From assembly GCA_045591985.1 (NCBI GenBank), contig JAZNTV010000102.1, forward strand, positions 1-16,122: a stretch of 16,122 nt of DNA, written 5' to 3'. This DNA is from SIG588 sp045591985. Lineage in GTDB: Bacteria > Bacillota > Clostridia > Oscillospirales > Acutalibacteraceae. The position numbers and the translations under genes were made by a program. Positions within the stretch are counted from its first letter, which is position 1, and each line of letters begins with the position of its first letter. Below are positions 1 through 8,060 of this stretch, piece by piece. Below the pieces are notes generated by a model. That model did no database searches, was not told the DNA's origin, and worked only from the letters and a program-made list of their open reading frames with translations.

Positions 1-1849
1 GGTGATACTTGTCGTACACCGCCACCGCGTGTTCCTCCGTCGTTTCGCGGTAAAACACGATGGCGCCGTCCACGATGGGTTGGGACAGATTCGGTGTTTG
101 TTCTATCCTTTCCAACCGATAGAGCCAGCGAATCTGTGAATTATCCGCATTGGGGGAGTCATCGAATTTCAAATTATAACTGCCGTACCCCATAAGATAG
201 GTGCCATCCTTCTGTTCGAGCAACAGATACAGCACATTTCCGTTATACAACTGCCATGCACGTTTATTGTTGCTGTATATGGAATCAACAGCGGGAACCG
301 CTTCACTCCACGCCGAAGCGTATTTCAGCCGTGATAAAAATGTCTCTTCGCTCAGCGTCACCGCTTCCATATGTCCGAGCACCGCCAATAAACCGTCTCG
401 CCCGTATTCGTACAGTTGCGTACCGTTCACCAACCCCCAGCGCGGCGCGATGTCGGCGCTCATCACATACGAATACGTACCGTTGGCATACCACAGTTCC
501 ACGGTATCAAAGTTCAGCGCCGCTATCTGCTCCACACCGCGTTCCAGTGTAAACTCCACCCACGCGGTATGCTCTTCTCCCTCCGCCGAAAACGAAGTTT
601 CCAAGCGATACTCTCCCGCGATATACATGCTGAGGTTTTGCAACGAATAGACCTTCTTTTGCGTGTCGTGCGGGAAAACAGTATATGCCGGCATCGACCA
701 CACCGTGTCTTGTAAACGGCAATCCACCCAGCCGCCGTCCTGCATGCAGTAGATCGTAAACGGATTGCCGTAGGTGATCTCACTTCCCGTATCGTTGTGC
801 CATTCAATCGTGAGATATGGATCGGGCGCGGAAAGTTCCGCCCCTACGATCGAGAGAGAGACCCCCTCTACGTCCGCGCCGCTGTGTTGCGCCGTAATAC
901 CGTCTGTGGCTTTGTCTGGCGGGTCGGTAAGAAAACACACCGCCGCGACAACACTCGCAAGAATAGCCGTCAGAATCAGCCAGAAAGCGGGCTTGCGATA
1001 GTTCAGCACCGCTTTCACACGGGTCTTCACCCCCACTTCGCCGAACGCGAGCGGACATGCCGCCACCGCGCGACGATGGGTATTACACTCCACCAGTGCG
1101 GTGGAATAGGCACAGCGCCCCTCGGTATCCAGCGTTTTTACCACCTTTTCATCACAGGCCGCCTCGATATCCCGGCAAAGCAAAAGATATCCCACCCATA
1201 CGAGCGGATGAAACCAATAGATTGAGAGCAACAAAAACCCGAGCGGTTTTATCAGGTGGTCACGACGGCGTAGGTGTGCTTTTTCGTGAGCGACCACCAA
1301 GGCGGCGGTATCTTCGGCCATATCCGACGGCAGAAAAATGCGCGGACGTATGACACCGAGAATGAACGGCGAAGAAACGGCATCGCAAGCATACACTCCA
1401 TCTCCCAGCGGCAACGACACCCGCACCCGTCGCGCCAGACGCGCATAGGTCGCTGTAGCGTAGACAAGCAACCCGACCGCCCCCGCGACCCACACCCATG
1501 CCGCCACCGCCAGAACCACTTGCAGGGGATTGACACTGTCCACAAGCGACGGCGCAAAAGTTTCATAGATTATCGGGTTTATCACCATATTGAGGGAATC
1601 CACCCCCGTATGCACGGCGGGCGTTTGCGTCAGCGCAATATTTTCGGGAATCGGGGTGGCCGACGGAATCAAACTGAACACGCTCGTAAGGGAAACGGGC
1701 AAGAGCAGACGAAGACCTACCACACCCCACAGCAAACAGGTGATCCATCGCGGCGCACGGCGAAGAAGCAAGCGAAGCAACAGCACCGCCAATATCACCC
1801 AACCCGCCGTAATTCCCTTGTTTAGAAGAAAGAGGAACAGGTCCGACAC
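1..1849 (-). CDS. M56 family (BlaR1/MecR1-like) membrane protease sensor, 3' end outside window
   Basis: A membrane zinc protease that would sense a signal outside the cell and lead to loss of the partner repressor. The frame is open from a GTG start at 1849 to the window edge (616 codons) without a stop. Membrane segments are visible near residues 3-29, 35-56, 109-131 and 288-307. The metalloprotease motif HEKAH lies at 188-192, followed by the family-typical RDIEAACDE at 226-234; SSPFILGVIRPRIFLP (159-174) is also characteristic of M56. After the last membrane segment comes a large outer region: an Ig-like beta-sandwich (about 325-437), then a beta-rich part of unknown type. I see no serine-x-x-lysine penicillin-binding motif, so a beta-lactam sensor is unlikely. 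The start follows AAAGGAGGGG by 6 bases and lies 2 bases after the repressor stop, so the two genes are one operon. The real C-terminus is not in the window. Confidence 0.9.
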   Translation of the reverse strand, partial: MSDLFLFLLNKGITAGWVILAVLLLRLLLRRAPRWITCLLWGVVGLRLLLPVSLTSVFSLIPSATPIPENIALTQTPAVHTGVDSLNMVINPIIYETFAPSLVDSVNPLQVVLAVAAWVWVAGAVGLLVYATATYARLARRVRVSLPLGDGVYACDAVSSPFILGVIRPRIFLPSDMAEDTAALVVAHEKAHLRRRDHLIKPLGFLLLSIYWFHPLVWVGYLLLCRDIEAACDEKVVKTLDTEGRCAYSTALVECNTHRRAVAACPLAFGEVGVKTRVKAVLNYRKPAFWLILTAILASVVAAVCFLTDPPDKATDGITAQHSGADVEGVSLSIVGAELSAPDPYLTIEWHNDTGSEITYGNPFTIYCMQDGGWVDCRLQDTVWSMPAYTVFPHDTQKKVYSLQNLSMYIAGEYRLETSFSAEGEEHTAWVEFTLERGVEQIAALNFDTVELWYANGTYSYVMSADIAPRWGLVNGTQLYEYGRDGLLAVLGHMEAVTLSEETFLSRLKYASAWSEAVPAVDSIYSNNKRAWQLYNGNVLYLLLEQKDGTYLMGYGSYNLKFDDSPNADNSQIRWLYRLERIEQTPNLSQPIVDGAIVFYRETTEEHAVAVYDKYH

Positions 1850-1851
1850 GT

Positions 1852-2217
1852 TCACCCCTCCTTTCCGTACCGATCGATCATACGTAAGATCTCGTCACGT
1901 TCCGCCTCGGTCAGCGGTTTACGCGCGGTAAACGCCGCAATAAAGGCGGGTAACGAGCCGTCAAACGCGTCTTCCACAAAGCGCTCACTCTGCCGCGCAT
2001 AAAACTCCTCTTTCGAAAGGCGCACCGAAACGGCGCCGTTCTCGGTCGAAAACAGCCCCCGCTCACACAGTTTTTTTAACACGGTATAGGTAGTGGTACG
2101 TTTCCATGTGAGTTCACGTTCGCAAAGTCCTACCAATTCTTTCGTGGTAAGCGGCGCATTCGCCCACACAATATCTGCGAAACGCCCCTCTACGACCCCC
2201 AGTTTCATCTCGTCCAT
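1852..2217 (-). CDS. BlaI/MecI/CopY-family transcriptional repressor
   Basis: A 121-residue winged-helix repressor, the normal length for BlaI/MecI. These proteins bind as dimers to dyads over their own promoter and are cleaved when the membrane protease partner is triggered. The N-terminal half (residues 1-75) reads as the family DNA-binding fold: PLTTKELVGLCERELTWKRT, then TVLKKLCERGL and a short beta wing. The C-terminal half (SERFVEDAFDGSLPAFIAAF and after) is the usual helical dimerisation region holding the cleavage area. The ATG at 2217 is chosen because AAGGAGG lies 7 bases upstream; an in-frame extension to 2301 would have to be translated through the promoter and operator region. 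It is followed directly by the M56 sensor gene. The regulated targets beyond its own operon are unknown; the divergent GH172 gene starts only 174 bases away and could share control. Confidence 0.92.
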   Translation of the reverse strand: MDEMKLGVVEGRFADIVWANAPLTTKELVGLCERELTWKRTTTYTVLKKLCERGLFSTENGAVSVRLSKEEFYARQSERFVEDAFDGSLPAFIAAFTARKPLTEAERDEILRMIDRYGKEG

Positions 2218-2229
2218 TTTTCGGCCTCC

Positions 2230-2277
2230 TTGTCTATTCACTGTAGACTGTACTTTCAGTCTATCACAAATAGACAA
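2230..2277. promoter_or_regulatory. Two tandem operator dyads GTCTA-N7-TAGAC (probable BlaI-type repressor sites)
   Basis: Two copies of the same 17-bp dyad, GTCTA-N7-TAGAC, lie at 2232-2248 and 2259-2275, with centres 27 bp apart. The whole block is itself symmetrical about 2253.5: TTGTCTATT at 2230-2238 pairs with AATAGACAA at 2269-2277, and TAGACTG at 2244-2250 with CAGTCTA at 2257-2263. One dyad covers the -10, the other the transcript start, which is the expected arrangement for autorepression by the BlaI-type protein. The assignment to that repressor is inferred from position. Confidence 0.72.
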
Positions 2278-2286
2278 CGTTGTCAA
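2258..2286 (-). promoter_or_regulatory. Sigma-A-type promoter of the repressor-sensor operon
   Basis: On the minus strand a perfect -35 TTGACA (2286-2281) is followed after exactly 17 bases by TAGACT (2263-2258) as -10. Transcription would begin near 2251, giving a leader of about 35 bases before the ATG at 2217. Both hexamers are embedded in dyads: a perfect 12-base palindrome GACAACGTTGTC (2273-2284) touches the -35, and an operator half-site contains the -10. Confidence 0.75.
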
Positions 2287-2331
2287 GTGCTTTTCGTGCA
2301 AGAAATGTTAAATTCAAAGCAACTAATGCTA

Positions 2332-2360
2332 TTGTGAAAACGGGTTTTCCTCTCTAATAT
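2332..2360 (+). promoter_or_regulatory. Possible promoter of the GH172 gene
   Basis: TTGTGA (2332-2337), a 17-base gap and TAATAT (2355-2360) make an imperfect but well-spaced sigma-A-type promoter about 25 bases before the ribosome binding site AAAGGAG (2377-2383). It is the best candidate in the 174-base divergent gap. Both hexamers depart from consensus, as might suit a regulated gene. Confidence 0.4.
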
Positions 2361-2391
2361 GAAAGTACCAAACCGTAAAGGAGTGTCATTT

Positions 2392-5300
2392 ATGAAGAAA
2401 TTGCTATCCGTTTTCCTTGTACTGGCGCTTTTACTGGGCACCGTACCGCTTCTCGTCGCATCGGCCGCCGACGAGAAGATCATCGAAGGAGAAGCGATGA
2501 CCCTCGTCTCCGGCAAAGCAACACCGCAAAATATGAAAACACCGTTTCCCAACACCAACTTTAGCAACGATTGGCAACTGTGGGTACAAAACAGTACCGC
2601 CGACGGTGTTACCACCCTCTCGTTTGAATTGACCGACATATGGGTTGGTGAATTGTACATCTCTCACTGTATGGCGGCGGATTACGGCATCTTTGATCTG
2701 TATCTCGACGGTAAACCGATATACGTCGGTCTCGATATGTTCAACTCCGGTTTGAAAGAATCGGGCGACGTATATTTGGGATGCGTATCCCTCGGTATCG
2801 GCACTCACATCCTGACCCTCACCTGCGTTGGAAAAAACGCGAATGCGCGTGGGTATTACGGCAGTGTGGACTGTATCGCCCTGCGAGAAGCGGCATACGA
2901 CATCGCCTACACCGACGCGGTGGCGATGCTGACCGATCTAAAAGCGGTAGCGAAACTCCCCGAAGCAGGCGAAGTCGGCGCGGCGGCCACCTCGTATCAC
3001 CGCGTATCCCGCTATGACGAAGTGACCGACACCTACATCGAGTGGGGTGATACCGGCAACGTGCCGTCTTCCGAGTGGACAAGCAACGGCGACGGCGGCG
3101 GCAATCTCGGCACGGCACACGGCGGCATTTTGGCGGCGGATATTCACGGCGCGGGTATGATCGTGCGCAGTTGGTTTGCCACCATTCGCACCGGCACCAT
3201 TGAGTTCTATATCGACGGGGCCAACTCCCCCACCATCTCGATGCCGCTTGCGCAGTTTGCTTCTGCCGAAGGGCTGTACAACGGACTCGACAATATGGTC
3301 TACAAAACGACAGCGGAGGGTTACAACAACTACGTGCCCATCACCTTCAACTCCTCCTGCCGTATCGTATTGAAAGGCGACTGGGGACAGTATTACCACT
3401 TCTCCTACCGTCTGTTCCCCGAAGGCACGGCGGTGGAACCGATGCCATCCGTCTTTACCGCAGAACAACGCGAGGCACTGGAAAAAGCCAACGCCCGTAT
3501 GGGCGATCCGTCGGCCGAACCTGCCGCAACAGCAGGCGAAACATCCCACGAAACGACAGTAACGCTGCCGGCCGACACGTCCGTCACGGCGTTTGAAACC
3601 GACGGTACGGCGGCAATCACACAGTTTAAAGTAAAACTTAACGATAGCCTTTCGACATACGAAAAACTGGTCGCGATGCAGAAGATCGAAGTCTTCATGT
3701 ATTGGGACGGCGAAGAATCTCCCGCCGTGTGGGCGCCGCTCGGCAACTTCTTTGCGAACGCGGGCGGCGAGGAATACGCCTCCGTTCCGATGGGTATCAC
3801 CCAAGACGGCACCTTCTACAGTTACTGGTATATGCCGTATGCGAGCGGTGCCAAGATCGCTTTCCGAAACGCAGATACCCGTGACTACTCCCTCGCGGTA
3901 GAAACCGTAACCGCACCGCTCGACGGGGATATTACGGCGTACGGACGTTTTCACGCAAAATGGAGTTTGGACCGTTTCCAACCCGCACGTGCCGACCGCG
4001 CCCCCGACTACACCTTACTTACCACCGAAGGACGCGGACGTCTCGTGGGTATCAACCTGCACGTCAACAACTTCGGCGGTGTCGGCTGGTGGGGCGAAGG
4101 TGACGAGAAATTCTTCGTAGACGGCGAAATGTTCCCCTCCACCTACGGCACGGGCAGTGAAGATTATTTCGGCTATGCGTGGTGCAGTGCCGTGTATTTC
4201 AGCAACGCCTTCCACGCGCAAAATCAGACAACAGGTCTGCAAGGCAAAGCGGGCGACTACAACAACGTGCGTTTCCACTTGGCAGACAATATCCCCTTCC
4301 AAACTTCGTTCGAAGCGGCGATCGAAAAGTTCTTCGGGAATGACAAGGTGCAGTATCTTGCCACCGCCTACTGGTATTTAGATACAGACGGCACCGACCC
4401 GTACACCCCGGTCACTTACACCGACGAAGATGCCGCGTGGCGGTACCTTTCCCTCACCGAGGCGGCAAAACGAGCAGAGTCCACCGCCGACCGCAACACC
4501 ATCGAGGGCGAGGATATGGCGGCAGTCTCCATTCAAAACTGCAGCAATCTGACGGTGCAGAATATGGCGAAAGATTGGCCGACGGCGGGCAACTTCAGCG
4601 GCGGCAAGCAACTCTTTTCGGGGATCACGGTGCAAAGCAACGCCGAAGCCACCCTGCGGTTTACGATGGATACCGACTATGAAGGTATGCTTTCGGCCGT
4701 TTTGTGTACGGCGGGCGACTATGCGACCGTACAGTTGTTACTCGACGGTGAACTGCTCGGCGCCCCTGTCGACTGTTACAACACGCGGGTGTACCGCTCG
4801 GCCATCACGCCGCTCGGCAACGTCTCACTCACAAAAGGCGTGCACGAACTGACCATTCGTGTGGTCGGCAAAAACGAAGCGTCCCGCGGCTACTTGTTCG
4901 GCCTTGACTGCCTTGTGATGGGAGAACATCTCGTGACCTATCAACCCGCCGTGGAGGGCACATGCACCACGGTTGGCTGGGACGCCCACTGGAAATGCAC
5001 CGATTGCGATACCACCTTTGCCGACCGTTTTGGCAGGACAGAAGCCATACCAACAGCACACTTTCCCGAGGGACACATTGAAACGGTGGTGGGATACGTA
5101 CCCCCGACCGCCGACGCGGCGGGTTATAGCGGAGATACCGTATGCGGCATCTGCGGCAAGGAGATAGCCGAGGGACATACACTCTCCCCTCTTCTGCGCG
5201 GTGACGTGGACGGCAACCGCACGGTGAATTCCACCGATGCGCGCTTGACATTGCAGTACGCCGTCAAAAAGATCGAAGAGAATGCGCTGAATCTTGCGGT

Positions 5301-5397
5301 AGCGGACGTAAACCGTGACGAGAAGGTCAACTCGACCGATGCACGGTTGATATTGCAATACGCTGTCAAAAAGATCCGAGACTTTCCCGAAACATAA
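2392..5397 (+). CDS. Secreted GH172 (DUF2961) glycoside hydrolase with duplicated beta-sandwich module and C-terminal dockerin
   Basis: A 1001-residue exported enzyme. In order: signal peptide (1-26, cut likely after ASA); a beta-sandwich, carbohydrate-binding-like module (about 31-166); the GH172 catalytic region (about 185-690); a second copy of the sandwich module (702-843); a segment with two CxxC pairs (C869/C872, C918/C921); and a type I dockerin (about 937-1001) with two calcium loops, GDVDGNRTVNSTDA and ADVNRDEKVNSTDA. The catalytic signature WWGEGDEKFFVDGE with GTGSEDYFGYAW is that of DUF2961. Known GH172 members cleave alpha-D-fructofuranosides or D-arabinofuranosides using two glutamates 21 residues apart; E569 and E590 have that spacing and are the likely pair. 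The dockerin implies attachment to a cohesin scaffold. ATG 2392 is preferred over 2359 because AAAGGAG lies 8 bases upstream and the signal peptide begins there. It stands alone, ending in a bidirectional terminator. The exact substrate cannot be read from the sequence. Confidence 0.93.
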   Translation: MKKLLSVFLVLALLLGTVPLLVASAADEKIIEGEAMTLVSGKATPQNMKTPFPNTNFSNDWQLWVQNSTADGVTTLSFELTDIWVGELYISHCMAADYGIFDLYLDGKPIYVGLDMFNSGLKESGDVYLGCVSLGIGTHILTLTCVGKNANARGYYGSVDCIALREAAYDIAYTDAVAMLTDLKAVAKLPEAGEVGAAATSYHRVSRYDEVTDTYIEWGDTGNVPSSEWTSNGDGGGNLGTAHGGILAADIHGAGMIVRSWFATIRTGTIEFYIDGANSPTISMPLAQFASAEGLYNGLDNMVYKTTAEGYNNYVPITFNSSCRIVLKGDWGQYYHFSYRLFPEGTAVEPMPSVFTAEQREALEKANARMGDPSAEPAATAGETSHETTVTLPADTSVTAFETDGTAAITQFKVKLNDSLSTYEKLVAMQKIEVFMYWDGEESPAVWAPLGNFFANAGGEEYASVPMGITQDGTFYSYWYMPYASGAKIAFRNADTRDYSLAVETVTAPLDGDITAYGRFHAKWSLDRFQPARADRAPDYTLLTTEGRGRLVGINLHVNNFGGVGWWGEGDEKFFVDGEMFPSTYGTGSEDYFGYAWCSAVYFSNAFHAQNQTTGLQGKAGDYNNVRFHLADNIPFQTSFEAAIEKFFGNDKVQYLATAYWYLDTDGTDPYTPVTYTDEDAAWRYLSLTEAAKRAESTADRNTIEGEDMAAVSIQNCSNLTVQNMAKDWPTAGNFSGGKQLFSGITVQSNAEATLRFTMDTDYEGMLSAVLCTAGDYATVQLLLDGELLGAPVDCYNTRVYRSAITPLGNVSLTKGVHELTIRVVGKNEASRGYLFGLDCLVMGEHLVTYQPAVEGTCTTVGWDAHWKCTDCDTTFADRFGRTEAIPTAHFPEGHIETVVGYVPPTADAAGYSGDTVCGICGKEIAEGHTLSPLLRGDVDGNRTVNSTDARLTLQYAVKKIEENALNLAVADVNRDEKVNSTDARLILQYAVKKIRDFPET

Positions 5398-5438
5398 AGA
5401 ACAGCCCGACTTCGCACGATGAAGTCGGGCTGTTCTTT
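5396..5438. terminator. Bidirectional terminator between GH172 and GH2 genes
   Basis: A perfect inverted repeat with 18-base arms (5396-5413 and 5421-5438) around a 7-base loop, GC-rich in the middle and A-rich/T-rich at the ends. It overlaps the last two bases of the GH172 stop codon and sits 5 bases from the GH2 stop, so it can end both convergent transcripts. Confidence 0.93.
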
Positions 5439-5443
5439 GTGTG

Positions 5444-7966
5444 TTACTCTTTCCAATCGGTAAGCCAGTGGTCGACCGTAATATCGTCCATGGAGATCGC
5501 TTTTTCGGCAGTGATGGTGACCGTCTTTTTCTGTTCGGGTAACAGATCAAAGTAGTTGTCGCTGTATTGCACCCCGTCACCAAGACCCTGCAGTCGCACA
5601 AAGCGGGTATATTTTTCGGCCGTGAGTGTTACGGTGATGTGATGCTTGTCCTTTTGTTCCGCCGTAACGGTGAGACGCGGCTGTTCCCACACGATATCCT
5701 TCCAGTTTTGGAAGAACCACACCTGTTCGGTTTGGATTTTCTCGCTTACAAAGCGCACAAACACAAAACTGTTCGGGCGGGCGGCATCTGCCGCGGAGAA
5801 GTCGTATACCTTTACCGACGAACGGGCAGGCGCGGTAACTTCACGTACTTCGCGGAACACGACCGTGCCGTCCACATCCGTCTGTCCCACCGTAAGTGTG
5901 CCCGTAACATCCGCACGGGTATCGTTTACGGCGTAGGCGCCGAGTCCGTCGGGACGTTTCGCGATCACAGCCGCCACCGGTTCACATGCACGTTTCAACG
6001 CATAATACGCCGCTTTCGGCTCGAGATAGTAGTCCACTACCGACCACGTACCGCACGGCCAACAATCGTTATACATCCACAAGAGGGAGGCCGCACAGTT
6101 GCCCTTACGGCTGCGATGGAAGGTGGTATCGAGCATCACGAATTCCGACTGGGCGCAAGCGGATTTTTTCGCAAAATCCGCAAAATCAACACACTCACCA
6201 AACATGTCGTTCGCAAGTTCATACTCTTTTTCCAAAAAGCCCTTTCCCTCGCCGTCGTGCGGATTGCGTACAAAGTGCAGATCGATCACACGACTGTCGT
6301 GGGTCATCTCGTCGGCAGGAATATACTTCTTCAAACTGCTCATCGGCGGGAACCCCATACAACCGACTTCGGTCGCCATGCCGCTGGTGGTGGTTTTGAA
6401 GAGTTCGCGTCGTTCATTCCAATCGAGTGTGCTGTCGATGTTAAAGGAAGAGGTATGGTGATCGCCGCTGCGCACCCGTCCGCCCATATGATTGTAGCCA
6501 TACGGACTTCCGTCCACATACGGGCGGGACGGATCAAGCCCGTTTACGATGCCGCGCATGGTATAGAGGAAGAGTTCCTCACCGAGACACGGGAAATAAC
6601 CGAAACAACCGTTACGTTCGTTACCGCCGCACCACAGAGCAATACACGGGTGGTTGCTGAGACGGCGCACCACCGTATCGATCTCCACATTGATAAGATC
6701 GAGCAGACCCGGATGATCCACCGGCACTTCGGCACAGGCAAACGCCAGATCCTGCCAGATGAGGATGCCCAATTCGTCACAGATATCATAAAACGTATCT
6801 TTTTCGTAAATACCACCGCCCCAAATACGGAAGGCGTTTACGTTGCCGCGTTTCGCTTCGGTCAAAATACGACGATAGCGGTCATCCTCTACCGTGCCGG
6901 GGAAACAATCCATCGGCACCCAGTTACCGCCCTTCAGGAACGTGCGTTCCCCGTTCACCAGCAATTCGCACTTCAGTCCGTCTTCCCCGTTGTCGCGCGG
7001 TTCTTCGTTGAGTTCTACCGTGCGGATCGCGAAACGGCCGCTTATTTCGTCGCTCAGCACGCCGTCTTCGAAATACGAGAAAGTATAGGGATACAACGGT
7101 TGCTCGCCCATATCATGCGGCCACCAAAGTTGCGGATCTTCCACCGTGAAGGTGAAAAACTCGCGATAATCCTGGAAAGTGCGTTCCACCGTGATGGTAT
7201 CGTTTCCGTTTTGTACAACAAGTCGCACGGTATACGTGCGTTCCGCCTGCGGTACATCCACCGAAATGAGTTTCCGTTCAAATTCCTGCGCATCCCCCGA
7301 CCATTTGGCACCCTCGCCGTCGATCTCAAAGAACAGGGTCACGCGTCCATCCAAACGGGTATCGAAACGATGGGACAAAATGCGATGCCCTGTACGGGAG
7401 ATCAGTTTCACCCCTTGCCAAATACCAACGGCGGGCAACGCAGGGGCCCAGTCCCAGCTGAACTGGCACTGTGCTTTGCGCATAAAAAGGCGCGCAGTAT
7501 CAAAACAACCGCCATAGTTTTGTTTGGGGAACGCCGCACTGATCTTGCGCACCGAGCGAAAATACACCGAAAGGGTGTTCTCCCCTTCACGAAGTATGCC
7601 GTCCACCTTGACACGGTGCGGAATAAGCGCGTTTTCACACTCCGCCACTTTTTGCCCGTTCAGATAGACAACGGCATACAAGTCCAAGCCTTCGAATACC
7701 AACTCGTTGCGGTTTTCCAAAGCATCCACCGTAAATTCGCGGGTATAACACCAATCACTTTCGGGCACCCACGCGGCTTTCAAATAATTATCACTGTAAA
7801 ATACCGCATCAAGCAAGCCGGCATTTTGCAGGTCGGCGTGTACATCACCGGGTACGGTGGCTGTCAACGTCAATTTCGGCTCGCCGAAATCGGCGGTTTG
7901 CGGCATTGATTCACGGTAATCGTAACAGGCAAGTGACCACTTGCCGTTCAAATCCCATATTTTCAA
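5444..7966 (-). CDS. GH2 beta-mannosidase-like glycoside hydrolase (cytoplasmic)
   Basis: An 840-residue exo-glycosidase, the normal size for GH2 beta-mannosidases, which release terminal beta-mannosyl units. Order: N-terminal sugar-binding sandwich (1 to about 190, including CQFSWDWAPALPAVGIWQGV), an Ig-like domain (about 195-300), the TIM barrel (about 310-610) and C-terminal sandwiches. The acid/base is E450 in LWCGGNERN and the nucleophile E533 in ATEVGCMGFPP. Both motifs match the GH2 pattern but differ from the textbook beta-mannosidase forms, so the sugar preference is less sure than the family. No signal peptide is seen, so it acts inside the cell. The start is TTG at 7966: AAGGAGG lies 7 bases upstream (7974-7980) and the family N-terminus (WDLNGKW) begins at once. 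A consensus -10, TATAAT, reads at 7993-7988 on the minus strand, but with no good -35. It appears monocistronic. Confidence 0.87.
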   Translation of the reverse strand: MKIWDLNGKWSLACYDYRESMPQTADFGEPKLTLTATVPGDVHADLQNAGLLDAVFYSDNYLKAAWVPESDWCYTREFTVDALENRNELVFEGLDLYAVVYLNGQKVAECENALIPHRVKVDGILREGENTLSVYFRSVRKISAAFPKQNYGGCFDTARLFMRKAQCQFSWDWAPALPAVGIWQGVKLISRTGHRILSHRFDTRLDGRVTLFFEIDGEGAKWSGDAQEFERKLISVDVPQAERTYTVRLVVQNGNDTITVERTFQDYREFFTFTVEDPQLWWPHDMGEQPLYPYTFSYFEDGVLSDEISGRFAIRTVELNEEPRDNGEDGLKCELLVNGERTFLKGGNWVPMDCFPGTVEDDRYRRILTEAKRGNVNAFRIWGGGIYEKDTFYDICDELGILIWQDLAFACAEVPVDHPGLLDLINVEIDTVVRRLSNHPCIALWCGGNERNGCFGYFPCLGEELFLYTMRGIVNGLDPSRPYVDGSPYGYNHMGGRVRSGDHHTSSFNIDSTLDWNERRELFKTTTSGMATEVGCMGFPPMSSLKKYIPADEMTHDSRVIDLHFVRNPHDGEGKGFLEKEYELANDMFGECVDFADFAKKSACAQSEFVMLDTTFHRSRKGNCAASLLWMYNDCWPCGTWSVVDYYLEPKAAYYALKRACEPVAAVIAKRPDGLGAYAVNDTRADVTGTLTVGQTDVDGTVVFREVREVTAPARSSVKVYDFSAADAARPNSFVFVRFVSEKIQTEQVWFFQNWKDIVWEQPRLTVTAEQKDKHHITVTLTAEKYTRFVRLQGLGDGVQYSDNYFDLLPEQKKTVTITAEKAISMDDITVDHWLTDWKE

Positions 7967-8060
7967 AAAATCGCCTCCTTTTTTACCATTATAACAAACG
8001 AATGCAAAAATTCAACCTATTTTCGCCAGAACGAAAATTTTTCGAAAACGGCAGACTCTT

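Noticed and set aside
1..2217. Calling the BlaI/M56 pair a beta-lactam resistance operon
   Set aside because: No beta-lactamase or penicillin-binding gene is nearby and the visible sensor region lacks penicillin-binding motifs.
2359..2391. Upstream in-frame ATG of the GH172 gene at 2359
   Set aside because: It overlaps the probable -10 and would put eleven polar residues before a standard signal peptide; the ribosome binding site fits ATG 2392.
2938..3981. A 347-codon open frame on the minus strand inside the GH172 gene
   Set aside because: Antisense shadow of the catalytic region; arginine/valine/glycine-rich, no start signals, no domain.
5567..7909. A 780-codon open frame on the plus strand opposite the GH2 gene
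   Set aside because: It lies wholly antisense to a clear GH2 enzyme, has no ribosome binding site or recognisable domain, and its histidine/arginine-rich composition is what an antisense frame of a coding gene gives.
8019..8038. Small hairpin ATTTTCG-N6-CGAAAAT downstream of the DUF2752 gene as a terminator
   Set aside because: The stem is short and AT-rich and no T-run follows it on the minus strand.
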